Below, piece by piece: positions 42,678 through 53,300 of a stretch of 64,000 bases of DNA (its first letter is position 1; every line of letters begins with the position of its first letter). The notes below the pieces were generated by a model. That model saw only the letters and a list, made by a program, of their open reading frames with translations, was not told the DNA's origin and ran no database searches. A program made the position numbers and the translations under genes. The stretch comes from Paludibacteraceae bacterium (GTDB lineage Bacteria > Bacteroidota > Bacteroidia > Bacteroidales > Paludibacteraceae), in the NCBI GenBank assembly GCA_017448985.1, contig JAFSKL010000021.1, forward strand, positions 1-64,000, written 5' to 3'.

Positions 42678-42712
42678 ATTTGAGATTTGACATTTTAAAT
42701 TTGAAATTTATA
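42678..42712 (+). repeat. Heptamer array over the gcvH start
   Basis: ATTTGAG, ATTTGAC, ATTTTAA, ATTTGAA, ATTTATA in phase, filling the gap between the gldJ stop and gcvH. The gcvH ATG (42712-42714) begins at the array's last base. Confidence 0.9.
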
Positions 42713-43086
42713 TGAATTTTCCTGGAGATATTCGCTATACGAGCGAGCATGAATGGATTCGCGTAGAGGGCGATGAGGCTTATGTTGGCATCACGGACTA
42801 TGCGCAGAGTGAGTTGGGTGAGATTGTGTTTGTCGATGTGCCGACCGAAGGTGAGACCGTAGGCCAAGGTGAGGTGTTCGGTTCGATTGAAGCCGTGAAA
42901 ACGGTAAGCGACCTGAATATGCCTGTTACCGGCGAGGTGCTGGAGGTGAACGGTGCGCTCGACGCGCAGCCTGAGTTGGTGAACAACGACCCGTATGGCG
43001 AAGGCTGGATCATCCGCATCGCCGTGAAGGACGCTTCCGAACTCGACAGCCTCATGGACGCCGCTGCCTACGAAGCAAGCCTGTAA
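42712..43086 (+). CDS. gcvH: Glycine cleavage system H protein
   Basis: A 124-residue lipoyl carrier that shuttles the aminomethyl group between the P, T and L proteins of glycine cleavage. The lipoyl-lysine motif is [11 protein letters not shown] (Lys near residue 63). The start [15 protein letters not shown] is typical. The partner genes are not in the window, so this copy stands alone behind gldJ and shares its transcript or relies on it. A strong terminator follows. Confidence 0.96.
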   Translation: MNFPGDIRYTSEHEWIRVEGDEAYVGITDYAQSELGEIVFVDVPTEGETVGQGEVFGSIEAVKTVSDLNMPVTGEVLEVNGALDAQPELVNNDPYGEGWIIRIAVKDASELDSLMDAAAYEASL

Positions 43087-43115
43087 TCGAAGATTGATTA
43101 TCGATGACCGATAAG

Positions 43116-43147
43116 GCGGTGTGTCAAAAAAGACACATCGCTTTTTT
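43116..43147 (+). terminator. Intrinsic terminator after gcvH
   Basis: GCGGTGTGTC (43116-43125), loop AAAAAA, GACACATCGC (43132-43141) with one G-T pair, then six T's. Confidence 0.9.
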
Positions 43148-43153
43148 GTGTGT

Positions 43154-43245
43154 CCTAGTCCTCTAGTCTCCTAGTTTCCTACTCCCTTAGTCCCTTAGTC
43201 CACTAGTCCCCTTAGTTTCTTAGTTTCCTAGTCTCCTATTCTCCC
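43154..43245 (+). repeat. Octamer-like CTAGTCCC/TTAGTTTC array
   Basis: About eleven units of 8 (rarely 9) nt built on [CT]TAGT[CT][TC]C, for example CTAGTCCT, CTAGTCTC, CTAGTTTC, TTAGTCCC, CTAGTCCC. It lies just past the gcvH terminator in a 445-bp gap, in C/T-rich form unlike the other AT-rich arrays. There are no spacers, so it is not a CRISPR. The same word recurs near 43482-43500 as CCTAGGGCTCTAGGG. Confidence 0.9.
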
Positions 43246-43415
43246 GTGTAGATTCTCTCTATTATTTTATATATAAGGTACGCGTGTACGCGTAACGCGC
43301 GCGATAAGCCTCCTTTTATCGCAGAAACAGCCATTTTGCAAAGTAAATATAGCAAAAATGGTGATATGTGTGCATCTTCCGTCAATTTTTCCACATTTAT
43401 GTCGCAAAAAAGCAG
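43246..43415. other. Structured non-coding stretch upstream of the Abi gene
   Basis: No gene is seen. GCGATAA (43301-43307) and TTATCGC (43316-43322) form a perfect 7-bp hairpin. The segment before it repeats TACGCG and GCGCG words (43279-43303). It could be an RNA leader or regulator binding region, but no T-run marks it as a terminator. Confidence 0.4.
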
Positions 43416-43423
43416 TAATTTTG
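43416..43423 (+). promoter_or_regulatory. Likely promoter element of the Abi gene
   Basis: TAATTTTG fits the -7 element, and transcription would start near 43430, about 100 nt before the gene. The upstream TTTG box is missing at the usual 20-nt spacing (CACA instead), so the promoter may be weak or activator-dependent. Confidence 0.5.
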
Positions 43424-43531
43424 CAGCCAAATTTTGTGCGCACCCGCGCCCCGCGCCTATATGCGTGCGAGATAAATAAACCTAGGGCTCTAGGGCACTA
43501 GAAAAAATTGAATAATAATAAATGAAATATC

Positions 43532-44218
43532 ATGAATAAAACAAAAGACTTCACTTTTAAAGAGGCGCAGAAGATTTTTTCGCCGGCACGAATGCAGAAA
43601 TATCTGCGTGCTTGTGGAGGAGATGAGGAGAAAGCAATGCAGTTATATGCATTCAATGCGAGCTTGTCGCAAGCGTTCTTTGGAGTGGTTAGTTTGTTCG
43701 AAGTAGTGTTGCGAAATGCGATAAATGAGCATTATCTGCTGAGGCTTGGAGGAGATTGGATTGTTAAACAAGCGGTTCCGAATGGCTTGCTGGAACATGA
43801 GGCAGATGAGGTAGCTTTTACAAAGAATGCGTATGATAAAGAGGGCGTCTATAGTCATGATAAGATGGTTGGTTCGTTTACATTCGGTTTTTGTACATAC
43901 CTATTCACCAAGCGCAATTACAAGATAGGCGGAAAAACACTATTACAGATTTTTCCGAATCGGGCAAAGGGGACAACTCAAAAAATGGTGTACGCCGATA
44001 TAACGGCTATGCGTGAGTTTAGAAATCGCATTGCTCACCATGAACCGATATGTTTTGATGCAAAAGGAGCTGTAAGTCGGGATTACATGGAGCGGCATTA
44101 TGCGATAATTAAAGAATATCTACGCTACATGGCTGTTGATGCTGAGCAGGTAGAGTCGCTGATTATGTGCCCGGAAAAGTGGCTTGATGAGATCGATAAA
44201 TTGAGGAAAGGCTTATAG
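43532..44218 (+). CDS. Abi-family (Abi_2/AbiD-AbiF-like) HEPN protein
   Basis: A 228-residue protein of the Abi_2 superfamily, whose members abort phage infection, probably as HEPN ribonucleases. The N-terminal helices hold SQAFFGVVSLFEVVLRNAI, and the diagnostic C-terminal motif is EFRNRIAHHEPI, which gives the HEPN R-x(4-6)-H pair. It is shorter than typical members (about 300), but both conserved blocks are present. It stands alone between a repeat array and a giant surface gene, with an AT-richer sequence than its neighbours. The role in phage defence is inferred from the family. Confidence 0.78.
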   Translation: MNKTKDFTFKEAQKIFSPARMQKYLRACGGDEEKAMQLYAFNASLSQAFFGVVSLFEVVLRNAINEHYLLRLGGDWIVKQAVPNGLLEHEADEVAFTKNAYDKEGVYSHDKMVGSFTFGFCTYLFTKRNYKIGGKTLLQIFPNRAKGTTQKMVYADITAMREFRNRIAHHEPICFDAKGAVSRDYMERHYAIIKEYLRYMAVDAEQVESLIMCPEKWLDEIDKLRKGL

Positions 44219-44227
44219 AAAGCACAA

Positions 44228-44266
44228 ACCCGGAAGTATGCCGTAGCAGGGACTTTCGGGTCTTAC
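44228..44266 (-). ncRNA. Candidate small RNA with a long hairpin
   Basis: Just downstream of a perfect minus-strand promoter, the predicted 5' end enters a hairpin: ACCCGAAAGT pairs with ACTTCCGGGT (44261-44252 with 44237-44228, one mismatch), capped by TGC-TACG-GCA, a UNCG-type tetraloop. No minus-strand gene follows, and the RNA would run into the 3' end of the Abi gene as antisense. It could instead be a structured 3' end of the Abi message; the length is unknown. Confidence 0.35.
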
Positions 44267-44271
44267 GGTTG

Positions 44272-44303
44272 CAAAATTACAACAAATATTTGAATTGACC
44301 AAA
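44272..44303 (-). promoter_or_regulatory. Minus-strand promoter facing the Abi gene
   Basis: TTTG (44303-44300), 20 nt, TAATTTTG (44279-44272), a full consensus match with no protein gene downstream on that strand. Confidence 0.65.
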
Positions 44304-44387
44304 TAATTTGACAAAAAAATGCAAATTTTTTGCAAAATTATCGAAAATGGTAGAAAATATATACGAAAATAATTAAAACGAAATATC

Positions 44388-47300
44388 ATGAAAGATTTTA
44401 CCTTTTTGATGAAAAACACTAATCTTGAATCAGCAGTGTGGAACGACATCGAACGTGAAGCGATTGAGCCGCACCGATTGAATGCCGATGGCATGAATGA
44501 GGAGCAAGTGCGGCGCGCGAGCCGGAGCAATCCCCATTGCGCAGGCATAGAACTCCTTAAAGCCCGGTCAACCGACGGTCAAAGCCAACGACAGTACTCA
44601 GTCGGTACTATTGCACGCCCCTTACCCGATTCTGTGTCGAATCCGTGTCGAGTCCGTGTTTTGGACTACCCCCAGGGTATCTCTGGCCTCTTTCCCAGCC
44701 TATTCTCCGGCATTTCTTTCGCGCGCGTATGGAAGCATGTGGCCATGATTTTTGCTGTACTTGTGATGAGTATGGCTAATGTTGGTATGGCGTGGGGAGC
44801 GGACTATACGATTTATCAAGCTACTTCTTCTGGTGTCAATACCTCCAATGTAGAAGAAACAGGAATAAGTGTGACATTTAACTCCATGAAGACAGTTACA
44901 AATGGACCAATAACTTCTGTGGCAAATGCAGGCTACGGAATAGAGGCGGGTTTGAAAAGCCCACGTTGGGGTGGTAGTGGCAACGGAAATAATATTCAAA
45001 TCGTGGTAGCAGAAAATTATACAGCTACGATAACCGCTTATGTTCAAGTAAAATCAGCTAGTCAAACTGTTACGGTAAAACAGACCACTGAATCTGGCAC
45101 TAATATAACAAGTGTTTCTTGTAGTGCAACGGAAACTGTATATCAGGTGCAAGCTTCTGATTTGGCAGCAGGAACTTATTATATCAAAGCAAACGATAAT
45201 GTTGGTTTGATTAAACTAGTCGCGTCAGTAACTGCCGCTGGAGGTGGTGGAGGAGGATCTGGCACAGGAACGGGGAAAATATCTTGGGCTATTACTACAA
45301 ATACCTTGACTCTAACACCTACGATTTCAGGCGCAGGTTCTTCTAATTTATCAGGTGCTTCAACTACACTCTCTTTGAAAGGATTAAGCACCACGAGTAG
45401 TTCAAAATCTGGCTACTGTAAACCATTTTACGGAACAGTAGTAGATTGTCCGGCCGATGATGATTATGCCTCAGTAACATTTACAGTGGCAAGTGGATAC
45501 ACATTCACACCTTCGAATTTGTCTCTTACCTGTTTTTCAAATAATAGTGGGAATTTTAAATATAAGGCCGTTATTTCAGATGCAACTTATACAATTACCT
45601 CCAATGAAATACAACCTTCATCTGGAGGAGAAGGCGCTATTACTTTTGCTTCTGGGGCATTTACTGGTAAGGCGTTAACTGGAACGGTTGCTATCAAGTT
45701 ATTCACTTATGGCTTGTCAAATAGTAGTAGTGGAACTCGTTCGTATATAAAATCTCCTATTGAAATTACTGGAACTGTCGCTTCAGCTGCAGCGGGTACT
45801 TGTACGGATAAATATTCGTTCCACTATGGACCTCATACGGGCGATTGGGAGACGCCGATTTGCTTTGAGAAGGTAGGCGCAACGCATGAATGGCAAATTA
45901 CAGATTTTGTGATACCCAGCCATGCCAGCGGAGAGTTCTATGTCGGTTACGAGGGAAGTACGAACGGTCAGTCGGTGACAAGGGCTTGGACCTATGGTTA
46001 TTCGGATGGTAATGGTGCCATGAAACTGTTACCGACAAGCAGTTCTATTGTTGGCCAGGCCACAGGAGCAAAGGGTACAATCAGTATTTGGGATGATTCG
46101 GGCTGGCAGAACCAGAATGTAGGCTTTACCCCTGATGGTTATGGTATCACGTATGGTGGTGTAGGCCATGCTTTCAATACAACCGCTACGGCGAACATGT
46201 TGGAAACGGATGTGGTAACGCTTCCGGATGTAAGTACCACTTATACGATGGGTCTGGCAACTTCAAGTGCCGGTACATATGTCACTTGTGCGCATTCTTC
46301 TGCGGCTGAGGCTATCAGCGCTATGGGTGTCTCAATACTTGATGCAGGCAAAAAGAAAATATTGTTGGATCCGGGTAGTTTCAATACCGCAAATGCAGTA
46401 TATGCTGTTTGGGATGTTACCAATAGTACGTGGGGAGACGGTACAACCAAACTCTTCACGGACGCAGATGGTGACGGAGTATGGGAATGTCCTGTGGCTT
46501 CCACTTGTACGAACATTATTCTTGTCCGTTTGAGCGAGGGAACGACAGCAAGCAATATTAACTGGTCTCGCAAATGGAATCAAACGAGCGGAAGTTCTAC
46601 TATCGCAGTAGGCGATTTGTTGCAAAAATATACAATTACAAGTTTAGAAGGCGATAATTGTACGTACACTACCACAGCCATTCATCCTGCAACTGGAGAC
46701 AAGGGTAAGTTCCGTATGTGGGCGAATAGCGCAGACAATAACTGGTATGTCCATTGGATTCCATATTATGTGCTGAGTTATGATGGAAATGGCGGAACAG
46801 GAACAACGGCTGCGACGGAGCGAAACAGCGAATCCGTTACATTGACTGTCAATACTGCTGCTAACGGTTTTACGGCTCCGACAGGTTATCAATTTGCCGG
46901 CTGGGCGAATAGTGATGCCCGTGCCGATGCCGGAACAGTGGATTATGCCGCGGGTGCAAGTTATACATTGACAAGTAACGCGACGTTATATGCAGTTTGG
47001 CAAGCCAAGAATTATACCATTACCCTGAATAATCAGTCGGCGACAGTGGCGGGAACAACGAGTGTAAGTGCGACGTATAATTCGAACACGAATATTGTAG
47101 CAACGATTATTTGTCCGACCAAAACCGGTTATTATTTTGATGGATATTATACCGAAACGGGAGGAAACGGAACACAGTTGATAGACAGAAACGGCAACTT
47201 CATAGCCAGCGTGAGCGGTTACACGGATGCAAGTAAGAATTGGATCCATGACGGAGATGTGACACTTTATGCCAAATGGACAGCTTTGACTCTCACTCTG

Positions 47301-50300
47301 ACATTATCTCCGACTACTATCGCTCCAAGTACGGCCACCAATGTAACTTACACCATTACGACCAATGCTCCGACAAACACAACCGTTCCATATTACTATG
47401 CCGTATATAATTTTGGAAATCCCGATCCGGCTGGCGGATATATTGATGGCGATCATGCTGTAAGCGGAGGTTTGTCGCAGACGGTATCAGTAACCAAAAC
47501 AGCCGGTACTTGGTACACGCAGGCTGTTATTATCTGGGGCGGAGCTGTAGTGCAGACCAGCGCAAAGGTTTCGTTGGTGGCAGGTACTTTATATACGGTG
47601 ACCTATAATGCCAACGGCGGTTCTGTCGAACCTTCGAGTGTCACTCAGGCTTCGGAAGGCGCAAGTGTTACTTTGGCAACTCCGACTCGTTCCGGTTATA
47701 CTTTCCAAAATTGGGTCATTGGCGGTGCGACTTATGCAGCCAGTGCAAGTTATACTCCGACGGCTGACATTACGGCCTATGCAACTTGGAAAGAGAATTG
47801 TGCCGGAGGAGGTGGAAGTACGACGCTGATTACTATTACTCCGACTATTACCAGTGACAACAAGAACAATGCTTCTGCATCTGCTTCCGGTACTCCTGGA
47901 GGAACTGCTTATTGGACTAATATGAGCACGTCAAGTCCATACAAACTAAGTTCTAGTGGAGCATATTTTGCTCTAAAATTGTCGAGTGGCTATTATCAAG
48001 CAACAGATGTGCTTGTTATCAATGGAGCAGATAAAGCACATCATGTGTATTATGGCGCTCATGGCTCTGGAACTGCATTGGGAATAACAGGATCTCCTTC
48101 TTCTGGAACTATCAACTTTACATTAACGGGATTGCCCTCTAATATTGATGAGATTTATGTTTATCGTTCATCTGATACTTATAATGGAAAATTATCCTCG
48201 ATCTCTGTCACTCGTACAGGTAGCACATGCTACTACGTGACGTATAATGGTAATGGCGCGGATGGTGGATATGTCAATGATCCGGAGGCATATTCAGCCA
48301 ATGATGATCCGACAGTTTTGGCTAACGGATTTACCAAGGCGGGATATGAGTTTACCGGTTGGAATACACAAGCTGGAGGTGGTGGGACTTCGTATGCTGA
48401 AGGGGCAACTATAACGGATATCAATGCCAATATTACCCTCTACGCACAATGGGCATTGCCTTGTTCGACCGTTCCGACTGTTTCGGCAGGATCGAATAGC
48501 GCTGTAGCAAGTACAACGGCAACGGTAAGTTGTACCGGCGGTATTACTTCATTGGGAACAGGCGGGTGTATCATAACAAGTTATGGATTTGTTCTTGGTA
48601 CGAGTGCTAATCCGACTTTAAGCAACACAGTTCACGAAGTAGGTACATCTATTGCTGCGAGTACAGGCTTTAGTAAGAATCTTACAGGTCTGACACCATC
48701 GACGACATATTACGTTCGTCCATACGCCACTAACGGTCAAGGAACGGCTTATGGTACACAGACAAGCTTCACGACAAGTGCTGCGGCTTTGGTACATTGG
48801 ACGATGAACCTCAATACGAGTACTTGGGGCGCAGCAAGCACAGAAACTACAGATGGAACGAATATTACATCTATTGCAACCTCTCGTACAAATGGAAGTG
48901 ATGGCACAAGGAGTGGGGCAACGGCAAAGGTGACGATGGCTTCTGCGGAGGTAAGCGATAATAGTTCGCCATCTAATAGTGCGAACTTTACCTTTACCGT
49001 TAATAGCGCGAAGAAAGTTGTTCCGGAGAAAGTGACATGCGAAGTATTTAATGTAAGTAGCGGAAGCCGTACATACAAGGCACAGATTTCTGATAACAAC
49101 GGACATGTGTATAATAGCACTAACACTCTTGCTGTGTCCTCAGAAGCCACATTGACCGATGCAACATTTAACTTTGCAGCCGGAGGAGTATTAGTTGGCA
49201 ATGTGACATTGAAGATTTATGCTTGGGGATCCGGTTCAGAGTTCCGTATGGGACAACATGTGAAGTTGTACGGCGAAGTGCAAAATGCTGCTAATTATAC
49301 CGTAACGCATACCTTGAGCAATGTTACCAAATCTGCCGGTGAAACGTCTGTTAAGGAAGGCAATAACTATACGGCTACCTACGAAGCCGCAATTGGATAT
49401 GAATTACCGGCAACGATAAGTGTGACGATAGGAGGTACGCCTGCTACAGCCGGTACAGACTACACTTGGACGCAAGGAACAGGGGTGATAAGTATTCCGG
49501 GTAACAAAGTGACGGGCAATATTGTTATTACCGTTAACGGCGAGGTGGTTACTTCGCACAGCGTGACTTATAATGGAAACAGCAACACTGGCGGTAGTGT
49601 ACCTACGGATGCAAACACTTATGAAGAGAACGATATTGTTACCGTTCTTGGTAATAGTGGCAGTCTGACTAAGACGGGTTATGTATTCCGTGGATGGAAT
49701 ACTGCGAGCGATTATTCCGGTACCTTCTATCCGGCAGATTATCAATTCGAAATGCCAAATAGCAATGTGACGCTCTATGCCGTTTGGGGAACAGGACGAG
49801 TGTGCTACAAGATAACTGATTTTGAGACAAGTCAACACAATAGTTCCAGCAATAAACCGGATTCTCAAGGTAAGTACATATATGGATACATGGGAACGAC
49901 AGATGCCGCTCATGCTTTGACAATTACCACGGACAATACCAATAATAAAGGCGAAAATAGTGGAGCGAACATGAAAGTATATTGCGGAACGAGTATATAT
50001 GTTTACGCAGACAATACAACTACCGGCGGAACACCTGCTACATTTAGTAGTGTATCAGCTGTGTCATTAAAGATAAAAATGCTTAATAGTTCGTACCACA
50101 CTACATTTACTATAAAAGTGGGAAGTACAACTATTGCCAACAGTGTTTCTTTGGAAGGAGATCCTCAGTCAGGATATACTTTATTCTCTTATGAAGACTT
50201 AGCCAACTTGAGTGGTAAGATAACTATTACCAATAATGGTAGTGGTAGTAGCAGTTATAATTTCTCTGTTGACGACATCGAGATTTGTACAGGTTCCGGT

Positions 50301-53300
50301 TCTTCGGGGTATACCGTTACCTTTGATAATAACGGAGAGGGATCTTACAGCAAGACGATAGAGAATGTGCCGAGTGGTAGTAAGATTGGTAAGCCGATTC
50401 CAGATCCGACAGCTGCCGGTTCGACCTTCGACGGATGGTATAAAGAAGCCGGTTGCAGCAATGCATGGAACTTTGCCAGCGATGTGGTAAGTTCGGATGT
50501 AACGATTTACGCTAAATGGTTAAATTGTCGGCCGGTTATTACTACGCAACCCTCGGGAGCAGTATATGTACTGGGCAATGTGCCGGCGGCATTGAATGTG
50601 GTAGCAACCGGCGATGTGACAGGGTATCAGTGGTACTCCAATGATGAAAACAATGCTACTTCCGGAACTCTTATTGCGGGAGCGACAACTGCCGGTTATA
50701 CACCTGAGCTGTCCATTATCGGAACGACCTATTATTACTGCGTTGTGACCAATGCTTGCGGAAGTACTACAACCAATGTGGTGGCTATTGTATGTAATGA
50801 TAGTCGTGCCAATCCGACGGCTACATGGACGGTGGCAGAACCGACTCATGGTGGCCAAGGATTCTCATTCTCCGTTACGGCATACCAGAATGATAATATT
50901 TCGCTTTGGGACGGAACGCTTACGGTAGCTATGTTGACTGCTTCTGAAGGCGTGGTATTAGGAGAAGTGACGGTAGATAACACCACCAAGACGATTAGCG
51001 GTACATACGGAGTAGAAGCGTCAGCAACCAGTCCTGTGACATTCTATCTTTCCTTGCCGGGAACTACCAACTGCTGTGCGGCTACATTAGACTACAATCG
51101 TACATTCACTGCTTGCGCAGGAGGTGCAGGCGATAGTTACAATGTGCGAGTTCGCAAGGATTATGAAAAAGATGCCAGCAATAATTATCGTTGGGTAACA
51201 GCCGGTGCGGGTGAAATAACCTATGCCGTAGGTTCTTCGATTAGTTCAGCAAAAGCATCATCGGCAGTAGGCGTCTTTGATTCCATTATGTCCAATGATA
51301 AGCAATATTTATGGATAAAGACATATGAGGCAAACACGAAGACGGTTCGCATTCATGTGTTAACCGGAGGAAAGAATATTTCTGTAAGCACAATTTATCA
51401 GAATACCAATTATGCAGCGGTAGCCGATAAAGATATTGTTTCTTCCGATGATTATTCCGTAACCTATGACGGAAGTGGTTCAGCGGAGAACTTCGGCGCG
51501 AAGGGAATACACTATGTAGATATTGAGTTTGATAGTCCTTTAGAGGCCAATGATATTATTTGTGTGAAATTCTCCACAAGCAATGTAAAGGCTTACGGCG
51601 CAGTATTAACAACGGTAGGTGACGGCGGAACACAAACGACAACTCTTGCTTGGAGTAATAGTCAAGCGAGTGGTGCGACGTTGACGAAGCAAGAAGATGA
51701 TATTGACTTTGCCGTAACGGCCACACGCAATAATCCAGCGGCTATTGCTTCGTTGGGAGCTATCAGTTATACGAGCAGTAATACGGCTATTGCAACCATC
51801 AACTCCTCTACCGGATTAGTACATATAGCAGATGACATCGATTTCGGTGAAGCGGCTTACAAGACGACAACTATTACCGCCACATTGGCTGCGAGCGGTT
51901 GCTACAAGAAAGCAACTATCACCTATACTCTGCAAGTGAACAAGCATGTTTGCGAAGAAGCAGCAGGAACCATTTCGTATGTAGATAACGGATGTTCGGG
52001 AATGACATTATCGGTCAGCGGTTATGAAGATGGTGCCACTATCCAATGGTATAAAGACAATTCTCCTGTTGGCACAAATAGTGCGACTTACAATGCCACG
52101 ACGGCAGGTGAGTACCATGTTGTCACCACCAAGACCTGTTCTATGACTTCGACGAATAGTATAGTGTTGGCGTTGGCTTCCGCTTCGGCAGAAAAGATTG
52201 TAGATGAATGGTACGTGAAGAACGGCCGCCGAACACCGGATATTGCCTTGGTACAGACAACGGACGCAAGGAGTTTCACAGTAACAAGCGGAGGTTCGAC
52301 GATAACGGAGATAGGCGGTTGTACATTCGAACTGAAAGACGATGGTATCATCTATTTGCATGGTTCCAAGCCGGATGGTAGTGCTCCGAGCGGTTTGTCT
52401 GCCGGAGATATGACGATTACTATTACCGTTTCCGGTTGTGGAGGCGCCTTGAGCGGTTTGGATATTGTTATTCATAAACAGGATGCGACCACTCGTCCGA
52501 GCATAGCGTTTGTGGTGGATGGAACTGAAGGCGGTAGTTTTGATGCCGAGAATGAGTCTCACTCCATCAACACGGCTTTGTATCAATTCTTGGATCATGG
52601 TTCCGACAACTTGGGCGCTTTTGACTTAACGGGACAAAATATCTATAGCACTGTTGATGAGAAAGCGATACGCCAACATTATTCACAATTCGATGCGATT
52701 GTTATCACCGACGACCCGAACACAGGAACAAAGAGTGGTTCGACGAGTTATGTGGATGCGTTCGGAACGATGATTGATATCCGTCCGATATTGTCGATGG
52801 AGGCGTATGTGAGCAAGTTGAAGAACTGGGGCTCTAAGGGTGTAGCAGGTAGTCCTTCGTCTCCAAATCCGCGACAGTACGAGATGCGTCTGCAATGTAA
52901 AGACCATGAGATTTATTCGGATCTTCCCGCTCCGGCTCCCGGAACGCATGTCTGGTCCGAAATCATAGATGGTGAAGAATATCGACATGTAATCATGGTG
53001 GATAGTACCCAATCTCCATATGCAGGAGTGGCATATAATGAGCAGACGGCCGGCGATAAATTACCTGCATTGCAAGGTTTCGCGAGTGAAGATATGGGTC
53101 ATTTATTGGGTCTTGGCCTGATTCTGAACGGAACACTTCATGCAGGCGTAGAGCGACAGGAAGAACCGGCTGCGCGTATGATGATTCTCGGTATCCAAAG
53201 CAAGGCGTTGCCTAATGCGCTGACCGATGAAGGAAAGAAAGTGATAGAAAATGCCATCACTTACCTGCTCAAGACGAACATGGAGGAAGTGGACGACTGC

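Noticed and set aside
43154..43245. CRISPR-like or transposon-end repeat
   Set aside because: The units are 8 nt with no spacers, no inverted ends and no transposase nearby.
43236..43430. 64-codon minus frame upstream of the Abi gene
   Set aside because: It includes the hairpin and the promoter region; no start signal or recognisable product.
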